Origin: Streptomyces flavofungini
Lineage (GTDB): Bacteria > Actinomycetota > Actinomycetes > Streptomycetales > Streptomycetaceae
NCBI RefSeq assembly: GCF_030388665.1
Contig: NZ_CP128846.1
Span: forward strand, 4,228,501 to 4,292,500
DNA length: 64,000 nt
Direction: 5' to 3'
Positions within the stretch are counted from its first letter, which is position 1. Every line of letters starts with the position of its first letter. A model generated the notes under the pieces. The model ran no database searches, was not told the DNA's origin, and saw only the letters and a program-made list of their open reading frames with translations. A program made the translations under genes and the position numbers. Positions 1 through 8,096 of the stretch are shown in pieces.

Positions 1-466
1 CGCAGAACCCGGACTCTCCTTTGTAACCGTGCTCGGCGGTGGTCTCCCGGAGGCGTGCACGCTCATCGGAGCGGAACTGCAAGGGGCCGACGCGTTCCGT
101 GCGCTTGTCACCTGTGAAGCGGCGAATCGTGGGCTGCACGCTCTTAACGGTCGGCTCGCCGGCGACGGTCTCGATGACGGAGGCGGGGCGCAGAATGGCG
201 CGTTGGACGGCGTGGCGCGTCTCCAGGTCGGGGCCGCCCTCGGCCCCGGCCTCCGGGTCCGGCGCCCCCTGGCGCGGGACCGTCTCCGCCACCCCCGGGG
301 CGGAGATCCCCGAAGACCGGCCTTGAGTCGGACTCGGGGTACTACTGGCTCCGCCAGGGGCAGCCCGTCCGAACGCGCGACGCCAACGCTCCTTCAGCGT
401 AGGGGATTTCGTCAGGGGCAGCGGCTCGCCGGGGGTGTTGTCGGGGTGGTGGGGATCGTGCGTCAT
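1..466 (-). CDS. MobC-like mobilisation protein (partial, runs off window start)
   Basis: An open frame of 155 codons starts at ATG 466 and runs off the left edge without a stop. The first ~95 residues are Pro/Gly/Ser-rich and of low complexity. After them comes a basic, helix-rich segment containing IRRFTGDKRTERVGPLQF followed by RSDERARLRETTAEHGYKGE. That arrangement resembles the ribbon-helix-helix start of MobC-type relaxosome accessory proteins found near spd genes of Streptomyces integrative elements, which assist relaxase or DNA transfer. It lies downstream of the DUF2637 gene on the same strand, with a hairpin between them. The family call is from memory of similar proteins, and the diagnostic C-terminal half is outside the window. 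The coding frame itself is well supported. Confidence 0.6.
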   Translation of the reverse strand, partial: MTHDPHHPDNTPGEPLPLTKSPTLKERWRRAFGRAAPGGASSTPSPTQGRSSGISAPGVAETVPRQGAPDPEAGAEGGPDLETRHAVQRAILRPASVIETVAGEPTVKSVQPTIRRFTGDKRTERVGPLQFRSDERARLRETTAEHGYKGESGFC

Positions 467-540
467 GCGTGGTGCTCCGGAAGGGCTGGCTGGACGGACG
501 GATACACGGGACCGGTGCGCTGGATGGGGCGGTCACCAGC

Positions 541-560
541 CTGTCCACAGGTGTGGACAG
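541..560. promoter_or_regulatory. Inverted repeat upstream of the mobilisation-like gene
   Basis: CTGTCCAC and GTGGACAG flank a 4-nt centre. The site lies 75 bases upstream of the ATG at 466, in the 160-base gap after the DUF2637 gene. It could be an operator for the downstream gene or a protein-binding site of the element. Nothing beyond the symmetry supports a function. Confidence 0.3.
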
Positions 561-582
561 GCGGGCGGGAAGTGGGGGTGAT

Positions 583-617
583 GGCCGGGTGACCGGAAGG
601 GTTCCGGTCACCCGGCC
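583..617. terminator. Hairpin downstream of DUF2637 gene
   Basis: A perfect 15-bp inverted repeat (GGCCGGGTGACCGGA at 583-597, its complement at 603-617) with a 5-nt loop sits 10 bases past the stop of the leftward DUF2637 gene. It has no T-tract, which is usual for Streptomyces. It probably ends or attenuates the leftward transcript before the mobilisation-like gene. Confidence 0.65.
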
Positions 618-626
618 AGGTTGCGG

Positions 627-1424
627 TCAGCGCTTGGAAACCTCGATCCCGGCGGCTTCGAGTTCCGGCCGCAGCAGATCCATCACCTCGGTCTGGCGCT
701 CGCTGCCGATCGTCAGGTCACGGTCCTTCACAGCCTCCCGGAGCAGGCCCCGAGTGAGCTTGCCGTGCTGATGACCGGTGGCGCGGCCGATGTCGGCCAG
801 CTCCGCGATGGTCGCCTTCGGCGGACGGCCACCGCTCGACTTGGTCGCAGTCTCTGCGGATGGCGGTATCGTCCGCGCATCCGGAGAGCCGAGCAGTTGA
901 CCGGTGGAGGCATCGGATGCAGCGGCTGCCGCAGGGCCATGGGCGGATGCGGTGACCGGTGGTTCCGGCACATGTACGGAACCGGCGTCCGGGTCGTCGG
1001 CAGGATGCGCGACGAGCTGGTGGATCTGCCGCATGAGCACACCGAAGGCCACCATCGCGGCGGCTGGTGGAACCGCGGCGACCACGTAGTCGAAGACGGG
1101 GACTGTGCTGGCGTTGTCGGTGCCGCTGACACCGGCGACGTTCAACGCGATGGAGCCGACCGATCCGATGGCGGTCACGGCGATGGCCCACCCGTCGGTG
1201 ACGCGGCGCAGGCTCGCGCGGAGCATGAGCAACTCGCCCGCGACAATGAAGGCGTCCAGGGTGGCAGGCCAGGCCCAGCGGCGGATCGGGGAGTTGCCGA
1301 GGCCGTGCTGTCCGGCGACGTCGGCCAGATGCGCGTAGGAGAGCCAGAACGCGCCGCCGGTCAGGGCGACGATGACGACGCCCGCCATGGTGAGCGCGTA
1401 CCGCTCGGCATCGTGCTTCGTCAT
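627..1424 (-). CDS. DUF2637 family (SpdB2-like) membrane protein of the integrative element
   Basis: A 265-residue protein. The N-terminal ~120 residues contain about four hydrophobic segments (ALTMAGVVIVALTGGAFWL, then WPATLDAFIVAGELLML and two more). A cytoplasmic tail follows, rich in Pro/Ala/Ser, ending in a basic helical segment that starts SSGGRPPKATIAELADI. This is the DUF2637 layout. Such proteins (SpdB2/TraSpd type) accompany AICEs and Streptomyces plasmids and are thought to help spread DNA between hyphal compartments. I chose ATG 1424 because the frame further upstream to 1793 is Pro/Arg-rich noise and covers the repeat array. It is leftward, like the DUF3631 gene 500 bases upstream. 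Confidence 0.85.
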   Translation of the reverse strand: MTKHDAERYALTMAGVVIVALTGGAFWLSYAHLADVAGQHGLGNSPIRRWAWPATLDAFIVAGELLMLRASLRRVTDGWAIAVTAIGSVGSIALNVAGVSGTDNASTVPVFDYVVAAVPPAAAMVAFGVLMRQIHQLVAHPADDPDAGSVHVPEPPVTASAHGPAAAAASDASTGQLLGSPDARTIPPSAETATKSSGGRPPKATIAELADIGRATGHQHGKLTRGLLREAVKDRDLTIGSERQTEVMDLLRPELEAAGIEVSKR

Positions 1425-1922
1425 CGCCGAGCGCTCGGTGCCCGGCTGGTCGTCGGGCGGCCGGTGGTGCGGTGCATGAGGCAGGGGAAGGGTTGTCAAG
1501 CGGGGAACTCCCTGGGGTTTCGGTGTGAGTGCGTCTTTGCCGTCTTGCCGTTGCAAGCCCAGGTCAGAGCGGGTACGGCAGCGGCCTCGGGGATCCGTCT
1601 TGGCACGTACCGCCGGCGTCTTGGGCCTGCCGCGAGCGGACTCAGGACGCTCGTCTCGCCTGAGCCCACAGGCAGGTTGGCCGGGTCCCGAGTCGGGACG
1701 GTGCCGTTGCGTCTCCCGTCTTGCGGGGCAGGGCTGTGACCTGTGGTGATACGGCAGGACGGCGGGAGACGGCACAAGACGGATAACGGGCACCGTCTTG
1801 GTGGCGGGGATGCGATTGATGATCGCGCTGCCGTCTTGCCCCTGATTGCCGTCTTGGGCGCATACCGTGTGACCTGCGAGATCACGGCAGGGACGGCAAG
1901 TACGGCAACCAGGGGCCGGGGC
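1425..1922. repeat. Non-coding gap with CCGTCTTG iteron array (candidate origin or operator region)
   Basis: This gap between the DUF3631 and DUF2637 genes has no credible frame. The octamer CCGTCTTG occurs on the + strand at 1540, 1595, 1716, 1793, 1831 and 1849 and inverted at 1775-1782, with a one-mismatch copy at 1616-1623. Several copies extend to TGCCGTCTTG, and ACGGCA/GACGGCA half-units are scattered between (around 1574, 1751, 1769, 1887, 1898). Seven exact octamers within 320 bases cannot be chance. Clustered short repeats beside a replication-type ATPase in a mobile element suggest an iteron origin. An array of operators for an element regulator is the main alternative. Confidence 0.6.
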
Positions 1923-3311
1923 TCAGCCCTCGCTCGGGGCGGGATCGGCGTCGACGGGGTGGACCGTGGGGCAATAGCGGCGCCAGGCGTCGAGGAACTT
2001 GTTGCGCATGTAGCCCTTGCGCTGCGTCCGGTCAGCCATCCGCACGTTGCCGGAGGCGATACCGAACTCGCGCAGCATCCGACCCAGTTCTCGGGCGGTC
2101 AGGCCACCGCGCCCCCACTCGGCCCACGGGGCCTCCACGTCCTGACGCAGGTGATGGAGAAGTTCCTCGGTGGCCAGACTGTCGACCTCGCGCTGGGCGG
2201 CGAAGATCCGACGGATGTCGGCGAGGATCCGCGCCCCGCTGGGGTGCTCCTCCTCGGCCGCCACCTCAGCGGCGACCATCCGCGCACACGCCTCCCGTGC
2301 CAGACGTGGCCAGTACCCTCCTGCCAGCTCGGCGACGATGATCAGAGGCTCCCAGGTGTCGGCGGCGCGGTCCTCGACCGGCATCTCCGGCTCCAGGTCC
2401 GCGGCCTCGTCCAACAGGGGCCTGGCCCACGCGTGGATGCGGTCGCGCAGCTCGTGCAGGGCCGGGATGTCGCGGCGCGAACGGAAGGGTTTGACCTTCT
2501 CGCCCTCGGCCCGGCGCCGCATGCGGATCACCACCGCGCGGTCCATGACCGTGTCGGGCAGGTCGCCGATGCCCGCGATGGCGGCCATGGCGAATGTGGC
2601 GAAGCGGTGTGGGGTGTGGTCGTTGCCGACGACCCGGGTCACGTACCGGCCGCGCTGGTGACCGGCGTTGAGCAGGCCGCGCATCTCCTCGTTCTTCTCC
2701 GCCATCTTCGGACTGCCGAAGATAGTGTCCGCCTCGTCCACCAAGAGCGTGGGCGGATCGTCGGCGTCGACGGACCGGAAGATCGCCGCCGGTGTGGTGT
2801 TGATGGTCAGCATCGGTTCGTAGACCGTCTCAGTCAGTATGTCGAGCAGCCGAGACTTGCCGCACCGCTTCGCCGGCCCTACCACCGCCAGGCGCGGAGC
2901 GTGCTGCCACGCCGCCTGCAGATGCGTCGCCACCACCCACAACGTGACCGCGTCCAGCGCCTGCGGCGATGGCAGGATCACGAACCGGGCTATCTGCACA
3001 CGTAGTTCGTCCAACAGCTTCGATCCGGTCGTAGGCGCTGCGTCCGGTATCTCCACCTCCTCGCTGGGCACCTCCGTGTCGGTGCCACGGACAGGCACGT
3101 CGCCGTCCTGGTCCAGTTCGCCATCGTCGGCCTGCGTGGCGCGCAGGTGGGCTCCGGGCTTGCCGGGGATGGCCGTTGCGGGCCAGCTCGCCGGAGCGCA
3201 AGTGGAATAGGAGTCGGGGTTCTCGGGTTGCACCGGGCAGCTCCTGTGGCGGTTGCGGGCTCGCATGCCCTGGCCGCCGGGTCGGTTCACATGGGACTGG
3301 TGGGGAGTCAT
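1923..3311 (-). CDS. DUF3631 domain P-loop ATPase (replication-like) of the integrative element
   Basis: A 462-residue protein. A Walker A-like motif, VVGPAKRCGKSRLLD, lies near residue ~140, and a Walker B-like LLVDEADTIFG follows about 60 residues later. Next come RGLLNAGHQRGRYVTRVVG and the conserved block with MDRAVVIRMRRR. This is the DUF3631 arrangement, a family common beside xis/int in actinomycete integrative elements and often linked to replication or primase-type proteins. The N-terminal ~100 residues are low complexity. ATG 3311 is chosen because a GGAGG lies 4 bases upstream. A frame open to 3542 offers weaker starts, including an ATG about 40 bases upstream. The C-terminal region after ~residue 380 looks like a small winged-helix domain. 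Its exact role is inferred. Confidence 0.82.
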   Translation of the reverse strand: MTPHQSHVNRPGGQGMRARNRHRSCPVQPENPDSYSTCAPASWPATAIPGKPGAHLRATQADDGELDQDGDVPVRGTDTEVPSEEVEIPDAAPTTGSKLLDELRVQIARFVILPSPQALDAVTLWVVATHLQAAWQHAPRLAVVGPAKRCGKSRLLDILTETVYEPMLTINTTPAAIFRSVDADDPPTLLVDEADTIFGSPKMAEKNEEMRGLLNAGHQRGRYVTRVVGNDHTPHRFATFAMAAIAGIGDLPDTVMDRAVVIRMRRRAEGEKVKPFRSRRDIPALHELRDRIHAWARPLLDEAADLEPEMPVEDRAADTWEPLIIVAELAGGYWPRLAREACARMVAAEVAAEEEHPSGARILADIRRIFAAQREVDSLATEELLHHLRQDVEAPWAEWGRGGLTARELGRMLREFGIASGNVRMADRTQRKGYMRNKFLDAWRRYCPTVHPVDADPAPSEG

Positions 3312-3314
3312 CGG

Positions 3315-3340
3315 GCCTCCGGCGTCGCATCGCCGGAGGC
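3315..3340. promoter_or_regulatory. Hairpin sequestering the DUF3631 ribosome binding site
   Basis: GCCTCCGGCG (3315-3324) and its exact complement (3331-3340) flank a 6-nt loop. On the minus strand the 3' arm contains the GGAGG that serves ATG 3311. If the hairpin forms in the mRNA it would mask the ribosome binding site, so it may control translation or act as an attenuator between the excisionase-like gene and this gene. Confidence 0.45.
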
Positions 3341-3463
3341 TCTCCCCCATCTCGCGGTCGCTCAGGTACCGAGAGGGACCACGGACAGTACGTCCACGTC
3401 TGTCCACAGTCCAGCGTTTCTGTGTCAGCTCAGCGCAGAAGCGTCTGCTACGCACACGTCCCC

Positions 3464-3658
3464 TCATGCGGCCAGGCCCAGCAGGGCCAGCAGGTCTGCG
3501 GTCACCACCCGGTAGGCGTTGCCCAGCCGCAGCACCTTGCACGGGTACTGGCCGCGCTTCGCCAGCTCGTACCCCTTGCTCCGCCCGAGCCCCAACGCCC
3601 GATTACCTGTCTCCAGGTCAACGGCGGCGGGCAGGGTCAACAGCTCCTCGCGGCTCAT
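3464..3658 (-). CDS. Excisionase-like MerR/AlpA-type helix-turn-helix protein
   Basis: A 64-residue protein from ATG 3658. The segment ETGNRALGLGRSKGYELAKRGQYPCKVLRLGNAYRV is the usual helix-turn-helix and wing of small directionality factors in Streptomyces integrative elements. These bind att-site DNA and shift the integrase towards excision. Alternative starts in frame are ATG 3709 and GTG 3739. The shortest fits the family length and leaves 130 bases for divergent promoters with the XRE gene. It is transcribed towards the DUF3631 and transfer genes, so expression could couple excision to replication and transfer. Here xis is separated from int and on the other strand, unlike the xis-int operon of pSAM2. 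Confidence 0.8.
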   Translation of the reverse strand: MSREELLTLPAAVDLETGNRALGLGRSKGYELAKRGQYPCKVLRLGNAYRVVTADLLALLGLAA

Positions 3659-3779
3659 GCCCTTCACGTGGCCGACGGCTTCGTTCTCGCGCATACGCGC
3701 TCCATCCATGACTGAGCCCTCGGCGAACGTGACGATCACGCCCGGCTCCAGGCCACCAAATCAAGGATGAAGAAGTTAA

Positions 3780-3796
3780 TGTGTCCTCATGACACA
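3780..3796 (+). promoter_or_regulatory. Inverted repeat overlapping the XRE start codon; possible operator
   Basis: TGTGTC (3780-3785) and GACACA (3791-3796) flank CTCAT, and the ATG of the XRE gene (3789) lies in the loop and right arm. An AT-rich GTTAAT at 3775-3780 could be a -10 element, which would place transcription start at or very near the ATG. That is compatible with leaderless, autoregulated transcription. The promoter and the regulator are inferences; only the symmetry is seen. Confidence 0.4.
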
Positions 3797-4490
3797 ATAC
3801 GATTTCGATGCTGGATACGAGGACGAAGACGAGGACGACATCCCCGAGTGGGCCGACCACGTCATGGCCACCGTGGCCGCCGAGGTCCGACGCCGACGGA
3901 AGGAGCTGCGTATGAGCGCCCAGGACCTCGCCGACCGCTGCGAGGAAATCGGCCATCCGATCCCCCGCAACGTGATTGCCAATATGGAATCCGGCCGTCG
4001 CGCCAACCTCCCCCTGGTCGATGTCATGGTCCTGGCCAGGGCACTGCGCACGAACCCGATCTGCCTCATCTACCCGATCGGTTACGCCGCCGAGGTCCAG
4101 CGGCTCCCGTACGAACAGCGAATCGCTCCGTGGGAGGCCATGGTCTGGTTCATCGCCCAGGACAGCGGCTCCCTGGCCGACCGCGACATGCTCCGCTACC
4201 AGCGCGAGCACATCGAGGCCCTCAGCGAGGCGCGCTCCGCGATGGCCAGCGAGAGCTACGCGCAGTACGCCGTCGAGCAGGCGACCAGCGCCACAGAACG
4301 GGCGGAGGCCCTGCGCGACCAGGCCACCTGCCTGGAGCGCATCGACAAGGCCAAGCAACGCCTGCGCGTCGCCCGCTCCTTCATCCGCCGCGAGCGCGGC
4401 CTCCTCCCCTACCTGCCCCCCGAACTCGCCGACGTCGACCCACCCGAACCCGGCAGCAACACCAACACCACCAAGGAGAACGATCTTTGA
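3789..4490 (+). CDS. XRE-family transcriptional regulator of the element
   Basis: A 233-residue protein. After an acidic N-terminus (DEDEDDIPEW), residues ~25-85 form a helix-turn-helix domain: VRRRRKELRMSAQDLADRC, then IPRNVIANMESGRR and VDVMVLARAL. The C-terminal ~130 residues are predicted helical and include QATSATERAEALRDQATCLE, a likely dimerisation coiled coil. Such proteins sit beside int in many Streptomyces elements and are presumed to control excision or transfer genes. Its stop overlaps the integrase start, so the two are translationally coupled. It is divergent from the excisionase-like gene, and a palindrome overlaps its own start codon, suggesting autoregulation. Confidence 0.85.
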   Translation: MTQYDFDAGYEDEDEDDIPEWADHVMATVAAEVRRRRKELRMSAQDLADRCEEIGHPIPRNVIANMESGRRANLPLVDVMVLARALRTNPICLIYPIGYAAEVQRLPYEQRIAPWEAMVWFIAQDSGSLADRDMLRYQREHIEALSEARSAMASESYAQYAVEQATSATERAEALRDQATCLERIDKAKQRLRVARSFIRRERGLLPYLPPELADVDPPEPGSNTNTTKENDL

Positions 4491-6130
4491 AGGGCTCCAC
4501 CTACCGCCGCTGCTCCTGCCGCGACCCGAAGACCGGCAAGGAACTCGGCACGTCCTGCCCCAAGCGCAACAGCAGGAACCACTGCACCTACTCCATACGC
4601 CAGGAGCTGCCGCCCCGCGAGGACGGCAGCCGCAGGTCGTTCGCCCGAGGTGGCTACGACAGCCGCAAGGCCGCCCAAGCCGACCTCGACCACGTCCGCG
4701 CCCTCCTGGGCCTGGCCGAGTCGGACGATCCCGAGGGCACGGAACTGATCGCCGCCATGCTGGCGGAGGTCGGCCGCGAGCGGACGCCCCTGCCGGACGT
4801 AGAGGAGACCCGTAGGCGCCTCAACGCCGGCCAGGACCTCATCGGCAGCCTGACTGTGGCCGAATGGCTCGACCGGTGGCTGGCGGGGAAGCGCATACGC
4901 AAGTCCGGCATCAGCCGCTACGAGACCGACATCCGCGTGCACTTGAAGCCGCGCATCGGGCACCGGCGCCTCGACCGGCTGCGCGTCAGCCACCTCAGCG
5001 AGATGTTCACGGACATCCGCGACGCCAACGCGGCGATCCTGGAGCAGAACGCCCAACGACGAGCAGCAATCGACGAATTGGCAACCGTGCTGTGGAAGGG
5101 CGTAGGCAACCGCGCCCGCCGCAAGGCGATGAAGGCCGCGATCGACGAGATGCCACCCTTCCGCCGCATCACCGGCCCTGCGACGCGCCAGCACGTCAAG
5201 GCGACCCTCCGCGCGGCCCTGAATGACGCGATCGGTCAGCAGATCATCACGTTCAATCCGGCGGCCCACGTCGAGATCGACCCCGTACGCAAACCGAAGG
5301 CGCTCGTGTGGACGGACGAGCGGATCGCCAAGTGGGAGCAGACGGGCGAGAAGCCGTCGCCCGTAATGGTCTGGACACCGAAACAGACCGGCGCCTTCCT
5401 CGACTTCGTAGCCCAGGACCGGCTGTACGCCATGTGGCACCTGATCGCCTTCCGTGGCCTGCGCCGTGGCGAGGCGTGCGGACAGCCGTGGTCGGAGACG
5501 AACCTCGACACCCACTCCCTCACCGTCTCCGCCCAACTCGTGCAGGACGGCTGGGAGATCGAGGCATCCGACCCCAAAACGGACAGCGGGTACCGCGTGG
5601 TGGCGCTCGACGACGACACCGTCAACGTCCTGAAGCACCACCGCGAGCGCCAGGACGAAGCCCGCGCAGAGTGGGGCTCGGCCTGGGTCGAGACCGGCCA
5701 CGTCTTCACCCAGGAAGACGGCTCCTGGCTCCACCCCGGCAAGGTGACCGACCTCTTCGAGCGGCTCGTCGCAGCCTCCGGCCTCCCGCCGATCCGGCTC
5801 CACGACCTCCGCCACGGCGCGGCCACCCTCATGCTCGCCGCCGGCATCGACATCAAGATCGTGTCGGACACCCTCGGCCACAGTGACACCCGCATCACGC
5901 GGGACATTTACCAGAGCGTCCTGCCCCAAGTCGGCAAGAACGCCGCCGAGGCGACGGCCAAGCTGGTCCCGCTTCAGCGCAAGGCCGAGGCGGAGAAGGC
6001 GGCCCGCAAGGCGGCGAAGAAGGCGAAGGCCAAGAAGCCCCGCAAGGGCGACAGCAGCAAGCCGAAGGACAGGGCGAAAGCCCAGGCCAAGGCCAAGAAG
6101 AAGGCCAAGCGCCGGAAGCCCGAGAAGTAG
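4487..6130 (+). CDS. int: Site-specific tyrosine recombinase (element integrase)
   Basis: A 547-residue protein starting at TTG 4487, which overlaps the XRE stop as TTGA. AAGGAG at 4473-4478 gives correct spacing. Catalytic residues of phage-integrase-type recombinases are visible: Arg326 in GLRRGEA, His439 and Arg442 in HDLRHGAAT, LGHS, and the Tyr475 nucleophile in RDIYQSV. The N-terminal part carries a Cys-rich start (RRCSCRDPKTG) and an arm/SAM-like domain (EWLDRWLAGKRI). The last ~60 residues are an unusual Lys/Ala/Arg tail. The gene ends 130 bases from the 3' end of tRNA-Thr, the expected position for an integrase beside its attachment site. The frame extends upstream to 3767, but that part overlaps the XRE gene. 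Confidence 0.93.
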   Translation: MKGSTYRRCSCRDPKTGKELGTSCPKRNSRNHCTYSIRQELPPREDGSRRSFARGGYDSRKAAQADLDHVRALLGLAESDDPEGTELIAAMLAEVGRERTPLPDVEETRRRLNAGQDLIGSLTVAEWLDRWLAGKRIRKSGISRYETDIRVHLKPRIGHRRLDRLRVSHLSEMFTDIRDANAAILEQNAQRRAAIDELATVLWKGVGNRARRKAMKAAIDEMPPFRRITGPATRQHVKATLRAALNDAIGQQIITFNPAAHVEIDPVRKPKALVWTDERIAKWEQTGEKPSPVMVWTPKQTGAFLDFVAQDRLYAMWHLIAFRGLRRGEACGQPWSETNLDTHSLTVSAQLVQDGWEIEASDPKTDSGYRVVALDDDTVNVLKHHRERQDEARAEWGSAWVETGHVFTQEDGSWLHPGKVTDLFERLVAASGLPPIRLHDLRHGAATLMLAAGIDIKIVSDTLGHSDTRITRDIYQSVLPQVGKNAAEATAKLVPLQRKAEAEKAARKAAKKAKAKKPRKGDSSKPKDRAKAQAKAKKKAKRRKPEK

Positions 6131-6218
6131 GTCGCCGAGCGGCTCCGCTCACGCATCGCTCACGCAAGCCATCTCACGGCACCCCGGCCGTGTGACGCGC
6201 CATGCCCCGAACAAGACA

Positions 6219-6253
6219 AAACCCCAGGTCAGCGGCTATCTGACCTGGGGTTT
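6219..6253. terminator. Bidirectional terminator between int and tRNA-Thr
   Basis: A perfect 14-bp inverted repeat (AAACCCCAGGTCAG at 6219-6232, complement at 6240-6253) with a 7-nt loop. A-run and T-run edges make it a canonical rho-independent terminator in both directions, for the rightward integrase and the leftward tRNA. Being next to the tRNA 3' end, it could also be part of the attachment region. Confidence 0.8.
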
Positions 6254-6259
6254 ATCGGA

Positions 6260-6332
6260 GCCGCCTTCGGGATTCGAACCCGAGACCTACGCATTACGAG
6301 TGCGTTGCTCTGGCCATCTGAGCTAAGGCGGC
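6260..6332 (-). tRNA. tRNA-Thr (anticodon CGT); integration site of the element
   Basis: A 73-nt cloverleaf on the minus strand. The acceptor GCCGCCT pairs with AGGCGGC, the anticodon loop is CTCGTAA with anticodon CGT, and the T arm is GGTTCGAATCC. No CCA is encoded. The 3' end points towards the integrase gene. Integrases of this type recombine within tRNA 3' ends and restore the gene, so the right attachment site probably overlaps 6260 to about 6305. The matching repeat at the other end of the element is not in the window. Confidence 0.95.
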
Positions 6333-6452
6333 GCGCGTCCCGCACCTATGGTGCGATCAGCAACGACGCCAAGTCTACACAGTTTCCGAGGGTGCTCCGC
6401 ACACCCCTGCGAAGCGGCGGTCGGGAGGGTGGTGCGGGGCGCTGAGCTGGGG

Positions 6453-8030
6453 TTATGTGCAGCGCTTGTCCTTCTGGGGGGCACGGCCCGCCAGGAGGTA
6501 GGTGTTGATCGTGTCGTCGACGCAGCGGCTGCCGCGGCCGTACGCGGTGTGGCCGTCGCCCTCGTAGGTGAGGAGGCGGGCCGAGGTGAGCTGGGAGGCG
6601 AGGGCCTTCGCCCAGCGGTAGGGGGTGGCGGGGTCGCGGGTGGTGCCGACGACGATGATCGGGTCGGCGCCCTCGGCCTCGATGCGCTGCGGCTTGCCCG
6701 TGGCCTTCGTGGGCCAGTACGTGCAGTTCAGGGCCGACCAGGCCAGGCCCTCGCCGAAGACCGGGGAGGCCTTCTCGAAGTCGGGGAGCGCCTTGCGCAC
6801 GTCCTCGGGCGAGCTGAAGGACGGCGGCAGGTCGAGGCAGTTCACGGCGGTGTTGGCGTACATGAGGTTGGAGTACGAGCCGTCGCCGTCGCGCTCGTAG
6901 TAGCTGTCGGAGAGCGCGAGGAGCATCGAGCCGTCCTTGTCCTTCATGGCCGCGGCGAGCGCGTCGCGCAGCTGTGGCCAGGACGCCTCGTCGTACATCG
7001 CCGCGATCACGCCGGTCGTGGCCAGTGCCTCGCCGAGCTTGCGGCCGGCGGCCGGGCCGGGGTCGCCCGCGGGGAGCGGCGCCCGGTCCAGGTGCGTGAA
7101 GAAGCCCTTCAGTCGCTTGCCCGCGTCGGCGGCGTTCTTCCTGCCGAGGGGGCAGTCCGGCTGCCGCACGCAGTCCTTCGCGAACGACTGGAACGCCGTC
7201 TCGAAGCCCGCCGTCTGGTCGCGGTTCATCCGGCGCGCGGGCAGCGAGGGGTCCATGGCGCCGTCGAGGACGAGGCGGCCGACGCGGTCGGGGAAGAGGC
7301 CCGCGTACGTCGCCCCGAGGAACGTCCCGTACGAGGCGCCCACGTACGTCAGCTTCTTGTCGCCGAGCACCGCGCGCAGGATGTCCATGTCCCGGGCCGC
7401 CTCCACGGTGGATACGTGCCCGAGCAGCTTCCCCGAGCGCTTCTTGCAGCCCGCCGCGAACTTCTTGTACGCCGTGGCGAGCAGGTCGGTCTCACGCCGG
7501 TCGTCGGGCGTGGTGTCCGTCTGCGTGTACGCGCTCATCTGGCGGTCGTCCAGGCAGGTCACAGGCTCGCTGCGGGCGACGCCCCGCGGGTCGACCGCCA
7601 CCATGTCGTACCGGGCGCGGACCTTCTCCGGATAGCCGAGGGCCGCGTAGGACTGGAGGTATCCGACGGCCGAGCCGCCCGGGCCGCCCGGGTTCACCAG
7701 GAGCGAGCCGAGGCGGCCGCCCTTGCCCGCCGCTCCCCCCGTCGCCCGCTTGCGCGACACCGCCAGCTTCACGTCGCCCGCGTCCGGCTTGTCGTAGTCC
7801 AGGGGCGCCTTCATCGTCGCGCACTGGAATCCGGGCGCCCCGCAGTCGCGCCAGCGCAGCTTCTGGGCGTAGTACGACGCGAGCTCCTTCGGCGTGGCGC
7901 GGGGCAGCTCGTCCATGACCACGTCGGTCGACGAACTCGCCGACGAGCAGCCGGAGATGAGCAGACCGGCGGCCAGGAAGGCCAGGCAGCCGCGGCGGAG
8001 GTGGCGGGCTCGGGGTGGGGAGGTTTCCAT
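6453..8030 (-). CDS. Secreted lipoprotein alpha/beta hydrolase, tripeptidyl aminopeptidase type
   Basis: A 525-residue protein. It begins with a lipoprotein signal: basic RARHLRRG, hydrophobic CLAFLAAGLLISGC with a lipobox cysteine near residue 28, then a Ser-rich linker. The alpha/beta-hydrolase fold carries the oxyanion segment NPGGPGGSA, YDMVAVDPRGVARSE, the nucleophile Ser233 in GASYGT, a late Asp in GTTRDPATP and a His in GDGHTAYG. It ends with the TAP C-terminal domain and its paired cysteines. It matches Streptomyces tripeptidyl aminopeptidase/SlpD-E-like proteins, which trim N-terminal peptides outside the cell. It lies 210 bases downstream of holB on the same strand, separated by a repeat-rich spacer. 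Confidence 0.9.
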   Translation of the reverse strand: METSPPRARHLRRGCLAFLAAGLLISGCSSASSSTDVVMDELPRATPKELASYYAQKLRWRDCGAPGFQCATMKAPLDYDKPDAGDVKLAVSRKRATGGAAGKGGRLGSLLVNPGGPGGSAVGYLQSYAALGYPEKVRARYDMVAVDPRGVARSEPVTCLDDRQMSAYTQTDTTPDDRRETDLLATAYKKFAAGCKKRSGKLLGHVSTVEAARDMDILRAVLGDKKLTYVGASYGTFLGATYAGLFPDRVGRLVLDGAMDPSLPARRMNRDQTAGFETAFQSFAKDCVRQPDCPLGRKNAADAGKRLKGFFTHLDRAPLPAGDPGPAAGRKLGEALATTGVIAAMYDEASWPQLRDALAAAMKDKDGSMLLALSDSYYERDGDGSYSNLMYANTAVNCLDLPPSFSSPEDVRKALPDFEKASPVFGEGLAWSALNCTYWPTKATGKPQRIEAEGADPIIVVGTTRDPATPYRWAKALASQLTSARLLTYEGDGHTAYGRGSRCVDDTINTYLLAGRAPQKDKRCT

Positions 8031-8096
8031 CTCGCGAGACTAACTCTATGGAGTTGTCAGATCACTTTGAGCACTCGTTTGGGTGATGCGGTCAAC

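Noticed and set aside
342..611. 89-codon minus strand frame at the left end
   Set aside because: It overlaps the better supported open-ended frame starting at 466 in another register and is Pro/Ser/Arg-rich without motif.
3767..4486. N-terminal extension of the integrase frame
   Set aside because: It overlaps the XRE gene in another frame and is Pro/Arg-rich. The TTG at 4487 has a good ribosome binding site and gives the expected N-terminus.
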